A stretch of DNA of 64,000 nt from Cymbidium sinense (taxonomy: Eukaryota > Streptophyta > Magnoliopsida > Asparagales > Orchidaceae). Location: assembly GCA_021442155.1 (NCBI GenBank), contig CM038215.1:213460982-213524981 (forward strand), written 5' to 3'. Of the stretch, positions 37,581-48,710 are shown piece after piece (positions within the stretch are counted from its first letter, which is position 1; each line of letters begins with the position of its first letter). The position numbers and the translations under genes are program-made. The notes under the pieces are model-generated. The model saw nothing but the letters and a program-made list of their open reading frames with translations, was not told where the DNA came from and did no database searches.

Positions 37581-39467
37581 TAATAATATTCATATGAAAT
37601 ATAATATAATATATAATTACTTATCAAGTTTTCTACTGGATAAATATAACTCTCCTTTCTATCATCTATCTCCAGCACAAAAAAATGAACAACTCAGAAT
37701 CAATAAAATTCAAGAGGAATACATGATTTTACACTATAAGAGTAAGAAAGAATAAGATGCAGTTTTGTTATAATACGTACATAAAAAATTCTTAAACAAT
37801 CAAACATATAAAGATGTATAAATAAACATTTCTTTAACTTTATTTTTACATTTATCAACTATTTTAGTCCCTAAACCTTTACCAAAACTTATCCAAAGAA
37901 TAAGTAGAATATTATCATTTGTCAATTTCATCAATCTTTTTCGACGTATATCATAATAACCAAGCATCTGTAACTTTACTTTCAACATACACATTAATAG
38001 CATACAATTATACAACTATGCATATTAATTCATAACTAACAGTAAGTTAACTTTATAAAATGACGAAGTGACAATATAATCTAGCATTCAAACTATTATT
38101 CAACATGAAGAAATAAAAAAATAAATTATAATTTATGAAGAAACATGAAAATAAATCAAATAAAAGTCTGTGTCATAATCATATAAAACGATTTATCACA
38201 AAGAAATTAAAGATATTTTCATAATTATAAGAATATAATTACTCACTTTAATTTAGAATTTTCTCTCTCAATTTACTTTTTAATACTTCTTTCCTTAATC
38301 AAGTTTACATGATTGAAATATTAACTGATCAATACTCTTAATTATCTAAGCCAGACAATATCAAACATAATTACCTCTCTTATGATAATATTTATAATTC
38401 TACTAGTTCAAAATTTTCCACATAAATTCTCATTCTTATTTAAATGATCGATATTTATCTAAAATACTTTAATTTATTAAATTCTTTATCATTTATTAAT
38501 TTCACTTTATTCATTACTAAATTTAAATTATGATTCTACTAATATGCACGTTACATAATCATTTTCACTCTATAAATATGTTTAAATAATTAAGATTTAT
38601 ATTATTCTCAGAGGTAGAATTATACATTTATTCATACAATTAATCATATTTTTAGAATCCATCTAAATCATAAGCTTCAATTCTAGCATTTCAGTTTTAT
38701 GTTTTAATTTAATTATTCTCATAAATCTTTCAATATATTTATTCAACATATTATGATTTATTTACATAACCTTTAATATAATAAAATATATATTATATTG
38801 AAATAATTATGTAAACATTTGTATAGTAAAATGGACATTTGGGTTTTCACTTTTGAAATTGAAATCTATATAATATAAATGCATTTCCTTTATTAAAAAA
38901 AAAACCAAAAGAAAATAAAATTACCTCTCGGTTTGCCCTAAGCCCCAACCCGTCGGCTTCTAATGTCACGCACGCACGCACGGTCGCTCCCTCCTTCTCT
39001 CTCGGCTACGTGCTCACAAAAGCCTCCGGCGGCACCCGATGTCGACGATAGTGGAGCCGCCTCACTTGCTAGGGCACGAACGCATGAGGGCCGCCTTCTC
39101 CCTCTCTCCCTCTCTCCCTTTCTCGTGTGGATTCCTTCCTCTCTCAGTTGTCAACACACGGAAGGCTCTCCTCTTGGTTGCACGCCTACAGGAGGATGCA
39201 AGCTAGTGGCATCGACGGTGGCTCGACACCAACGATGGCGGTGAAGCCGTATCGCGCGGCTAGGGCACGCACGAAAGGTTTCCTCCTCCCGACCTTTCTT
39301 TCTTTTTCTCTCCTTTCTCTCTCGTTGCTTTGGGAGTTCTGTTTCGGCAAAACGAAACCGAGCTCCCCTTCGATTATTCTATTCGAAGCCAATCATCGCT
39401 ACAGTTGGATTTTATTATTATTATTATTCTTCTTTTTTTTTTCTTCTTATGATTTCTGATTATTACA
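37414..39467 (-). mobile_element. Solo LTR of a gypsy-type element, - strand
   Basis: Opens TGTCACCTAC at 37,414 and ends ATTACA at 39,467. Read on the - strand it starts TGTAATAATC and ends GTGACA, like the gypsy LTRs at 4.6 and 13.9 kb. Length is 2,054 bases. The part 37,414-38,130 is the inverse of 3,735-4,521, which supports a mobile origin. Neither gag-pol nor a second LTR is present. The flanks AGACT and CAACT share three of five positions, so a target duplication is doubtful. GC-rich, CT-rich sequence at about 38,935-39,330 gives open frames on both strands, which I treat as non-coding. Confidence 0.65.
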
Positions 39468-39484
39468 CAACTGCAACTGTCCCA

Positions 39485-40770
39485 AATAGACTCTTAAAGT
39501 AAAGCTTTTTTTACTTTCATTTTTACTTTGAATACATCTCTTCCTTTTTCATCTTTGATCAAACACCATTTGTCTTCAAATATGACTTTGAAGCCTTTTT
39601 CAATTAGTTGACCAATACTAAGTAGATTTTGATCAATATCAAGCGTATATAGAACATCAATAATATAATTTTGCCGTTTAGGCTTTTCTATAGCCACAAT
39701 TCCTTTCCCCTTGACTAGGGAAACTCATCTCCAATCTTTACTTTGAAAATAATTGTTTTGTCAAGCTCTTTGAAGAGCTTTTGCTGTTAAGTCTTATAGT
39801 TGGTCGTCAATCAACCAGGAATGACTAGAGCTGTTACTTGTCACAAAGCATGTTGCAACAAAGAGTTGTAACAAAGCCTTTGGCTCTTCATGTTCTTGAG
39901 ACATGCAAATCCACTCCATATGTCCATCTTACCACATTTTTGTACTTGACTTCGGGCCTTCACCAACCTTTTTTTTGCTGGATTATTTATCTTTGTGCAC
40001 TATGGGTAGGTTGGATGGATTCCATCCTTGTTTTTATTATTGTTGTAACCAATTTTTTCTTTTATTATTATTATTATTTTCTTACCTCTTCCTGAACTTT
40101 CTATCTTTGCTTGTAGACTCCATCGATTCTTCTTTTCTCAGCATTCTTCTTTGTCCTTGTGCCCGCAAAGCATTCATCAGTTTTGCCAAGGATATTGTTG
40201 ACAAATCTTTAGATTCTTCTAGTGAAGAAATTTTAGAGTCATATTTTTCAGGTACAGAAACAAGATTTTTTACACAATTCGTTCATCAGAAAGTCTTCAC
40301 CGAGTAACCTCACCTTATTCACTATACCCAGTAGTTTGTCAGAGTAGTCTTTGACAGTTCTTTCATTGTCTTGATACTCCTTTTGAGGTAGTCCCATATA
40401 CCTTTTGCTGACTCGAAATTCATTATACTTGTTAAGATGGTGCTCGAAACAGCAGAGAATAGGCAAACTTTAGCTTTGCCTTCTTAATCTTCCTTTCTTT
40501 ATGGACCTTCAGTCAAGCCATCGTAGATTCTCCGGTAATGGGGCTCATCATAGTTTTCTCTATAGCTTCCCATAGATCTAATGCTTCAGGATAGACTGTC
40601 ATTTTAACTGCCCATCCTTGATAGTTATCCCCGTTAAAACTTTGTGGCGTAATATGAGATTAATTGGAATCAATTTCCAATCTCGAGAAGATTATCTTTA
40701 TGGCTTTCAGGTAATTGGAAGTTGTTTTGTATTTGGAATCACTCGACTCACTGGTTACGTAAGAACAAGC
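39485..40770 (-). pseudogene. Ty1/copia gag and pre-integrase region, truncated, - strand
   Basis: On the - strand, from the primer site inward: FNGDNYQGWAVKMTVYPEA at about 40,655-40,570 (the N-terminal Gag family DUF4219), the Gag UBN2 region ERTVKDYSDKLLGIVNKVRL within 40,466-40,248, SSHSWLID of the aspartic protease near 39,820, and DIDQNLLSIGQLIEKGFKV with DKWCLIKD at 39,697-39,494 (GAG-pre-integrase). Copia elements place integrase next, then reverse transcriptase, and both are missing because the sequence stops near 39,485, beside the solo LTR end. Several frameshifts occur. The gene made structural and cleavage proteins of the element and is dead here. Confidence 0.85.
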
Positions 40771-40782
40771 GCTCTGATACCA
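40771..40782 (-). other. Primer binding site of the copia element
   Basis: GCTCTGATACCA is the exact complement of TGGTATCAGAGC, the initiator tRNA-Met site. Three bases separate it from the LTR. Confidence 0.92.
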
Positions 40783-40785
40783 ATA

Positions 40786-41076
40786 TGCTGAAAATATCAA
40801 GAAGATAAAGGAAGGGAATTCATTACAGCAAAGGTTAAAGTTAAGTAGAGAGATATTCTTACTGAGCTTCTCAATATTTTTATTAGCTGCAGTGCTCTTT
40901 ATTTACAGTTGAAAACATAACAGAAACCAGAGTATTTTCCTAATATTAAGCCACGTTAAACTAATCCTAATATCCAACTAAAAAGAAGAATACAACAATT
41001 AATTCCTAAAGACTTGATCTATTGACCAATTATTCAGCAAATTTCTAACATAAATAACTAAATCATATTTTCAACA
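40786..41076 (-). repeat. 5' LTR of the copia element
   Basis: 291 bases. On the - strand it starts TGTTGAAAATATGA and ends ATATTTTCAGCA, so the ends form a short inverted repeat (TGTTGAAAATAT / ATATTTTCAGCA). The intact primer site next to it fixes the boundary. No partner LTR is present. It lies 110 bases upstream of a 4CL-like exon acceptor. Confidence 0.9.
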
Positions 41077-41186
41077 ATTTTAAATATGGTTGAACAAATG
41101 CTCTATCATTCCAAAAAAAAAAAAACAGCTAATGTAGAGATGCACTTAATTGAATTTTTTTTGTTTGTTTTCTCTAATTTTGACAG

Positions 41187-41289
41187 GTATCCAGATGAAG
41201 AAGCAGGGGAGATGCCAATGGCATTTATTGTTAGACGACCGGGAAGCACTATCAGCTCAGCAGCGGTCATGGATTTTGTTGAAAAGCAG
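41187..41289 (+). CDS. 4CL-like acyl-CoA synthetase, internal exon c
   Basis: Acceptor TTTTGACAG, donor CAG/GTATCT. The first base completes the Pro codon left open by the previous exon, giving VIP then [20 protein letters not shown] and the end AVMDFVEKQ. This is the C-terminal domain segment of 4CL-like enzymes. The next expected residues (VAPYKKIRRV and the PKSPAGKILRREL lysine loop that is needed for adenylation) are not encoded in the following 0.9 kb, and everything after 42.2 kb is retrotransposon. Either the last exon lies beyond the giant element or the gene is interrupted. The frame is intact and the codons look ordinary. Confidence 0.92.
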
Positions 41290-42174
41290 GTATCTGTCCT
41301 CTTCATAAATAATATTATTTTATAACAATGAATTACTAATAGGTTCTTGAAGTTTGAATCATCTTATTTATAGCTCCACAAACTTTGAATTTCAAATGAC
41401 TAGTTTTTAAAAGCTTGCATCTACCACCCTGCCATTGAAAATTTGATCCATTTGTTCTACTGTTATGTTAGGTCAAATGTGTCATGAATGAATAAATATT
41501 CTTTAAGTTATTTTATTCAATTAAGTGTATTTTTTTCTCACAACTTTACCATATTAAGATAAAAGTTAGTATGAATTAAATGAGAATTTGACATATTATA
41601 GGACACAATGAAGAAGAAGGATTCATGTAGCCGACCTCACATAGTGAGATAAAGATTTGTTGTTGTTGTTGAATGTTAACTAGTATAATATTTTGCTAGG
41701 TATCAGCGAATAAACAACTAATAACAAGACCTTTTAACCTAATAGCAAAACCTAAAATGACTTTGATATCTTTCAAGTGTAGTATCAATACGAATCCTTC
41801 ATGTGGATTCAAACTCCAAATTCAAAAGAAAGAAAAGATATATTTGGGAAAAATTCTTCTGATTACTCCCTTTTCCCATACAATATTCATATTTACACTT
41901 ATTGTACTCCACACTAGCTGTTAGCAAGAATCAAGATAAAAAATGGTTACATTTGTACCAATGACATCTTACTAATGACATCCTAATACAACTATCAAAA
42001 CTTTTCTTGCTCAAGTCTTAAATCCTTAAGCCATGTTGGACTCTTGAGGATGTTCTTGTTTGCTTTCTCAAACAACCCCCTTCTTTGCTTGCTCATCTAC
42101 CACCTTAAGCCATATTGTATTATGTTCTAGTATCATTTCTTGATTCAACAATAGAGATGTTATAAACTCCTTTT
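41290..42174. other. Presumed next intron of the 4CL-like gene, with a LINE tail
   Basis: No final 4CL-like exon is found. Apart from the LINE tail at 41,565-41,671 I recognise nothing certain. The stretch 41,680-42,170 is AT-rich without an open frame. Confidence 0.55.
41565..41671 (+). mobile_element. 5'-truncated LINE copy, 3' end only
   Basis: Matches the last part of the LINE at 34,071-34,935: GAATTAAATGAGAATTTGAC, then AAGGATTCATGTA, CC(C/G)ACCT and GGGAT/GAGATAAAG, ending in TTGTTGTTGTTG. About 107 bases, with a (TTG)4 tail at 41,658-41,671. This is the usual result of incomplete target-primed reverse transcription. Confidence 0.8.
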
Positions 42175-43012
42175 TGTCACACCCCAAACAACTCCTTTTA
42201 GCCCAATGTCAGTCTGAGATATAACAAAATAGGATGATTCAGTTAGACGTAGATTTCGCCAACTCATCCCAACTTATATTGATTCAAGGCAAGGGGATGA
42301 AAGTTGAATCTCACTAAATTATCACGAGAAAACTCTTACATTTTAAAATTTTCTAATAATCAATACATATTTAAGTCATATATTGAGAAGCATGTAAACT
42401 CAACTTCTAATACAAATACAGAGCATCTAAAAACATTAAAATAAAATTTTATAATGATCCAAAAGCTTTACTCTCTAAAATTGTATAATTCAAAGGTCCT
42501 GTCTAGCCACTACCCTTCTCATTTTTGGCTGAAAGTCTATGTGTATTATTGTAAGCTAAAAGCCCAGTTAGACAAGTAATGTTAATGTAAATTTAACGCA
42601 TGATAGAGGAAACAATGTGCAGGTAACTTGAACTTGCATGAAAACAATAAGATATATTTGCATGTGTATGAATTGAACATTAGTAAAGGTATGCTAATAA
42701 GTATATAAATTGAACAATAGTTTATAAGACTATGAAATTGATTTCATAAAATTTTGTTCAGTTTTAAATCAATTTGTCTTGTTAGAAATGCCATTTATAT
42801 TCGTATAGATTTGACTTCAATAAAACATGAGTCTTCATCTGACTCATCGGCCAAAATTATTGATAAGGTGGGTCGAATCTACACTTTATACCAATAGCTC
42901 CCATGATAGTAATTGGTCCAATCTAACTTGTATGTCAAAAGTCGGGAACTCTGAGATTTTCTTGTTGACTATACACCTTGTGTATCTCATTATTTGATTT
43001 GATGATACAAAC
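42175..43012 (-). repeat. Probable gypsy LTR fragment, cut by the giant element
   Basis: Opens TGTCACACCCCAAA at 42,175, the same kind of terminus as the - strand LTRs at 4,610 and 37,414 and the inverse of GGGTGTGACA at 21,832. It runs AT-rich without coding potential to the start of the giant LTR near 43,013. Its other end would lie beyond the window if the giant element inserted into it. Confidence 0.5.
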
Positions 43013-45059
43013 TATTGACTTACAACTATGTGTCATTTAAAATTAAATAAATGACATAGAGGTTAAATGCCATAATCACGATCGAAATTAATTAAATTCG
43101 ATTTGATACAAAAATTCAACTTCATAATGCGTCGAAAGCATCAAAATTAATTAAATAGAAAATATCAATCAATTAAGATCGATCCAAAATTAAAATTAAA
43201 ATTAATTTTTAATAAAATTATGAAATTAAGATCGAAGCCTCGACGATGTCTAAACGACCCGCTTTAAATTGATCGCCGCCGTCAAACGCCGAGACCTATC
43301 AAACGACACCTTCCGAGACCCATTCGCAAAGTGTGCGAATGTCGATCAATTCAATGCGATGCCGCGAAATTGTAAACCTAATTTCATCCCCGCGCCGACG
43401 TTGTCCAATGCCTCCGATCACGAAATTGATCATAGCGTCGCGGTACAATCAAACACCTAAAATTGACACCCATATTGTTGTTTAGTGCATAAATTAATAT
43501 CACATAAAATAATATTAAATTATAATTAAAGGGACTAATGTTAATCACTTAATCCCGCCAATCCTACCTAACCCGCTCGTTCAACCAATCGAAAGGCGCC
43601 GCTCTAGCAAGAAATGAGGCGTTGACCCTCATTTTTCACCTCATCTCACTCCTCTTCGTTTTCTCTGCTTTCGCTTCTGCCCGACATTCTCCCCTTCTCT
43701 ACGTTTCCTTCGCTTCTCGACAAGTTTCTAGGCACGCACGACGCCTTTCCTCTCACGACATTTCCTCGTTTTCTCTCGACGCCTCCTTGTTGCTCTCGAT
43801 TTCTCCTTCCGTTTCTGCTCCCGAAGACTTCTTGCTTTCTTTCGTCGCTCCCCATCATCGACTGAGGAACCCGAACGGAATCGCGAGCCCTACCGACTGA
43901 TCCCTTTGCATAAGCTAGAAACCCCTTTTCCTTTCCTCTTAGCATTCAAACGGTGTTGTTTCTCTAACCCTAATTCTTATGCATTTGAGTTTCTTAGGGT
44001 TTTGCTATTCTCCTGCTATATCTTATGCTTGGGATTATGCTAAGAGTTTCCTTTAGGGATTTGGGATGATGTATGGCCCAAATCTCATTTCTTATTGCCA
44101 TTATTCACGGATTTTGTGATGCTTAGCTTACTAAAAATAATTTGGGATGATGTATGGCCCAAATATTGTGTTGTTTGTTTTTTTTTATGGACACATGTGT
44201 TTCCTGAAAAAATTTCTGGATATGGTAAAAGAAATTTATGCAAATATTTCTTACCTAAAGGGATAAAGCTTGAAATTTCTTTATCTAGAAGAAATTGCTT
44301 TGTTTTACTAGTGAGTGTGGTGCTTGCTGGAAATTATCTTTATTAAAGGGATAAAGCTTGCTGAAATTATTTTACCGGAAATCATTGGCTTTTCTAAAGG
44401 GATAATGTCTGAAAATATTTTACTAGAGAAATTGAATCGATTTGTTAATGTGATACATGCTGAAAGCATTTTAAAACTATTACTTGTTTAAGGCATAAGC
44501 ATATTTGAAAATTATTTTAAAAAGAGAAAACTATTAGCTTGTTCAGGCTTGCTAAAATTTATTTTCTAAGAATCAATCATCTTTTATTTAATGGGTAAAA
44601 TACTTGAAAATATTTTCCCAAGGGGAATCAATCATTTTGTTATTTGATGAATATAAGGCTTGCTAAACTTTCTTATCTAAGGGAGAAAATCAATTAATTG
44701 CTTGTTTGAGATATGATCTTTCTCTATGAAATGCTTCTACTTTGCTTCAATTTTATTTCCTATGAAGAATTATATATATATCATGCCTCTTTCATATGCA
44801 AGTTGAAATTTGAAATTAAAGAAAGGGATTTGGTTATACCACTTGCTATTATCTATGAAGTTTCATTTGCATACTAGATATGTGATATCATATTAGGAAA
44901 TGCTATGCTATCTTTACACGCACTACATCATGCACTTCTTTCATGGTACTCGCTTCATGAACCTGCGGGAGAGTGTTATTGTAAACTTTGAAAAGCAGAT
45001 AAGATTCTGAAAATTCATCTTTATACTGCATATGTGATCTTCTATCAGAACGCTACGCA

Positions 45060-46020
45060 TAAAGTTTCAAATGTTCCTGACACCACATGCACGCCTTTCT
45101 GCGTGTGCCCGCCTGAAACCTAGAGAGCGGAGGTAGAACTTCGATTTTGATAAGCGACGCGTAAAATTCATCGCCATACTCTAATATTAAGCGGAAATAT
45201 CGAGAAAATGCTCACATTGTTCAACGCGAAATGATACACTGCTCACGCTCCAACGCAGAATTTTGATATAGATTGCTCACGTTGTCAACGCGCGAAATAC
45301 GCTATCAGAAGTCTCACGACACCACTCCATGCACGCCTTTCGGCGTGGCGCTCACCTCCCACGAGGGAGATCCAGTTGTAACGATAAGAGATAAGGATTC
45401 ATGATAAAGATTTTGCTCACGTTGTTCCAACGTGACGGAAATGCACGCCGCATGCAACCCATGCACTTTCTATGGGGCAAATAAATCCCGAGTGTCACTA
45501 CGCACGCCTTTCTGCATGGGATCTCCGCTCTGGGATGACGAGGTCGCCAAAATTTTGATAAATACAAATGTGTAAAATTTCAAATTTGAAAAGGAAGGTA
45601 TACGCATATAATTATTCATGTTTAGTTTAATGAACGCTAATTTTTCTAAGATGAATCAATCGCAATATCCAAAATCCTTTCTTTCTTACGCTTTAATTTG
45701 TTGATTGGAAAGATTGATGCAAATTCCCTTTACATATTTAACATGTGATCAAAGTGTGGCAAAATATATATGAAATGAAACTCTGATGCATATCTTGTTA
45801 ATAAATGCTATCAGCCAAATGCCACGACACACCACGACGCCTTTCTGGCGAGCCACTCATTAAACCCTCATGGAGAGGATAAACTGGAGAAAGGATAAGA
45901 TACGATACGTTTAGTAAATGTTATGCTAACCCATGCACTTTCGGCTGCAAAATAAATTCCGTATTCTCACGACATTCACGCTCTTGGCGTGGGCTAGGCC
46001 TCCCAAGTTCTATATGGGAT
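45060..46020 (+). repeat. Hairpin-rich array in LTR copy B
   Basis: Repeated CACGTTGTTCCAACGTG-like and CACGCCTTTCTGCGTG-like inverted repeats alternate with AATTTTGATA and ATGCAACCCATGCACTTTC blocks. It is the counterpart of the array in copy C, with more rearrangement. Confidence 0.7.
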
Positions 46021-46729
46021 GACGGAGCAAAAATTTGATAAATAAAAAATAAATGTAAGTTAAGGGCGCATGATTATTCATGCTAGCTTCATTCATCATA
46101 TATAACAATTACAAGATGCTTACCTAGTTTAGCTTAGTTTTTCTTTCATGCATACGAATTACTCATTTAAAGTTCAAATTCATTTCACCCAAGGTGATTA
46201 TGCCTTATGAATGGGTGAGAAATGAAAATGTGACACTCAACGATTTAAGATACAAGATGTCATATATCATTTAAAATGAAACTACGCTAAAATGCTAAGT
46301 AAATGATTCGATATTCAAATATTCATTTTATATTGAATGCCTTTAATACGCAAGATAAATGAAATCATGACTAAGAATGTTTTTGCTTAACCATTTGATT
46401 CATGCAACCGGAAAGAATCAAATTCAAACTCAACAAAATGAATGCTTGATTTGTTAAGTGCATTACAGCTGACCATGATAAGTGCCTAAACAATCAATCA
46501 TATATATACCATTTAACAATCATTTCAGTAATGCGATTCACATTCTTAGAACAAACTCACTTGATGCAGCATACGAAAAGAGTCAATGCATATAGATAAA
46601 TCTATAAATTCAAATAGTAAAAGAGTCAACTCATTCTATCATAACGACTTTACTGATCTGATAAACATTTCATAATAAATTCATTCTAAAACATCTATCA
46701 CATCATCCTCTCAGACCGGGTTAACAAAA

Positions 46730-47545
46730 TCTAAAATTTAATGTTTTATGTAAATCTAAGTTAATTACCAAATAAAAAAAGATAAATCTATCCATCACAT
46801 CACTTTTATTTTTTTTGCAAGTTCAAGATCTCAAGAAGAAAAATCTCAAACCCCATCCTCATGTATATCTAGTGACAGGTGGAGAATGATTCAAATAATT
46901 AATCAGATCTAATCCTCTACAAGAAAATAATGAGCCGACATTTATACATCCCTTTGTTTCTGACCGTCAACAAAAAAATCAGATAAAACTCATGCATCAA
47001 TCGTCAAATACAAAAGAATATGCTATACTTCCTGCTGTTGACCGGCCCCGTTAACAAAACCCAAATATAAACCTAAACTTGCAAATCAACCTACATTTCA
47101 AAGATATTTAATGCCCATACAACATTTTAAAAGCAGATACTCAGATGTATGAAGTGTTCAAACAATAAAGTGATATGCAAGTTAGTATAAACAAAGAATG
47201 AGATGCTACATCTTCCTGCTATCTTCGACCGTCCCGTTAACAAAACTCAAAATCAAAATTGACATCAAACTCCAACTTAGACATTCTAATTTCCATACAC
47301 CAAAAAAGAATGATATCAGATGCATGTCAGTAAATACTAAGTCAAATAGAAAGATGCTACATCTTCCTGCTCTTTCTGACGTCCCAAGTTAACAAAACTC
47401 AAAATCAAAATTGACATCAAACTTAACATTGACATCTTAATGCCCACGCAATTTTCAAAGAACGATATCCATGATGTTGGAAATACTACCAAGTCAAATA
47501 TAAGATACATAATCCCTTGCTTCTGACGTCCCGTTAACAAAACCT
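46730..47545 (+). repeat. Irregular tandem array around GTTAACAAAACTC in LTR copy B
   Basis: The core TGACCGTCCCGTTAACAAAA followed by CTCAAAATCAAAATTGACAT recurs near 46,730, 46,966, 47,050, 47,236, 47,388 and 47,533. Intervals run from 84 to 236 bases. Copy C has a matching series. Copy A shows at most one unit. Confidence 0.75.
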
Positions 47546-48710
47546 AAAATGTGATATTATAAGAATTTCAAATTAATAATATCCGGTAGTTTATCATATA
47601 TAATACAAGATATGAATCAACTAAATTTAAAATTCAAATTCTCGAAGAAAAGTCCCAAACCCGATCCTCTATGTTCAAACTAGAGAAGGATTATACTTCG
47701 AGATATTAATTGCACCATCCTCTGTAAAACCCAACGTAGTGACAGCGCCTATCAATCGATATTAACCCTGTGATCGGTATAATTATAATTAAAATTTCAA
47801 TGATAAATGATCATATATTCAAATCAAAAAATCAATCATAAACGATCAAAATTCAAAGAAATACAAAAATATAAATAAAAACAAATGAATTATTTAAATT
47901 AAAACTAAAAAAATAAAAATCAATCCACCCTCCGAATTGTTTCGTGACAAATTAAGAAAACTTTGCTCACAAAGAGCCAATGTCAAATTAAATACATAAC
48001 TACCTTCACACTCAAATATTCCTAAAGCTCGTAGGACGCTACCGGTCCTCGTCCGCTTTTGCTCGATATGGCACCACATAATGCATGACTGAAATTGACC
48101 TGACCGGGTGATATATGACACCACTAAATTAGCCACGGCCACATCAGATGTTCCCTTAACCGCTGGCTTTCGAGTGAACGTAGAATGTATTCGTCGCAAA
48201 AGCCCCATGTTACCTAAGGCCGACTTATATTTGTCCCCTGACAAACTCCACCCTGTGTCTACAGGACACCTTGGACGACGAACCCATGTGTTGCCGACAA
48301 GGATCCTTCTACGTCAGTCGACTACCTCCTCCGACTACGTGGATCGCGACACGGATGACGGAACCATGGGATCTTGATCCGCGGCCATCGCTCCCCACAA
48401 AAGTTTTAAGTTAAAATAATAAATTTCATAAGTTCTAAACTCCACTCAATCGCAATTATATACTGTTTCTTTAACGATTCATCGACTAAATTTTTAATCG
48501 AAAAGCTCTCTCTCAAGATTTGAGGTAATTAATCCATGGGCTTGCTACCATAGAAACCCAAACCAGATATAAAAAGTTCTCACCAAATGAGAACGAAATG
48601 AAGGTCTTATCTACTATTCATCCTTTCAAATTATCACCGACTTAAACAACTCTTTCACTTTCTTTTCAAAGAGGTCGGTGGCGAATTTGATCCCACAGAT
48701 TTGGACTACC

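Larger units (their letters stand above)
22787..41186 (+). other. 18.4 kb intron of the 4CL-like gene, filled with transposable elements
   Basis: The donor CC/GTAAGT at 22,787 and acceptor TTTTGACAG ending at 41,186 are canonical, and the exon phases match across it (68 + 103 = 171 bases, 57 codons). Inside are an old direct-repeat pair, a large LTR, a LINE remnant, a solo LTR, a copia fragment and several microsatellites. No other host exon was recognised inside. Confidence 0.85.
43013..48710 (+). repeat. 5' LTR of the giant element (copy B), about 5.7 kb
   Basis: Pairs with 58,517-64,000. Landmarks in order are AAATTAAATAAATGA and ATAGAGGTTAAAT (43,036), a CT-rich leader (43,600-43,930), GGGATGATGTATGGCC repeats (44,065 and 44,148), the hairpin arrays (45,060-46,020), the GTTAACAAAAC array (46,730-47,545) and CATGGGATCTTGATC (48,366). 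The end is placed near GGTGGCGAATTTGATCCCACA by comparison with copy A. I do not assign a primer tRNA with confidence. The open frame at 43,622-43,900 is not conserved in copy C and is not called a gene. Confidence 0.8.

Noticed and set aside
38963..39459. Overlapping 93- and 110-codon frames with a GC-rich start
   Set aside because: They sit in the solo LTR, overlap one another and a - strand frame, and have low-complexity Ser/Leu/Phe content.
43622..43945. Signal-peptide-like 92-codon open frame and its - strand shadow
   Set aside because: The frame lies in the CT-rich LTR leader and the corresponding part of copy C (59,011-59,274) does not encode the same protein.
48108..48377. 89-codon open frame and 116-codon - strand frame (47,894-48,244)
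   Set aside because: Both lie in the 3' part of LTR copy B; the equivalent region of copies A and C does not keep either frame.
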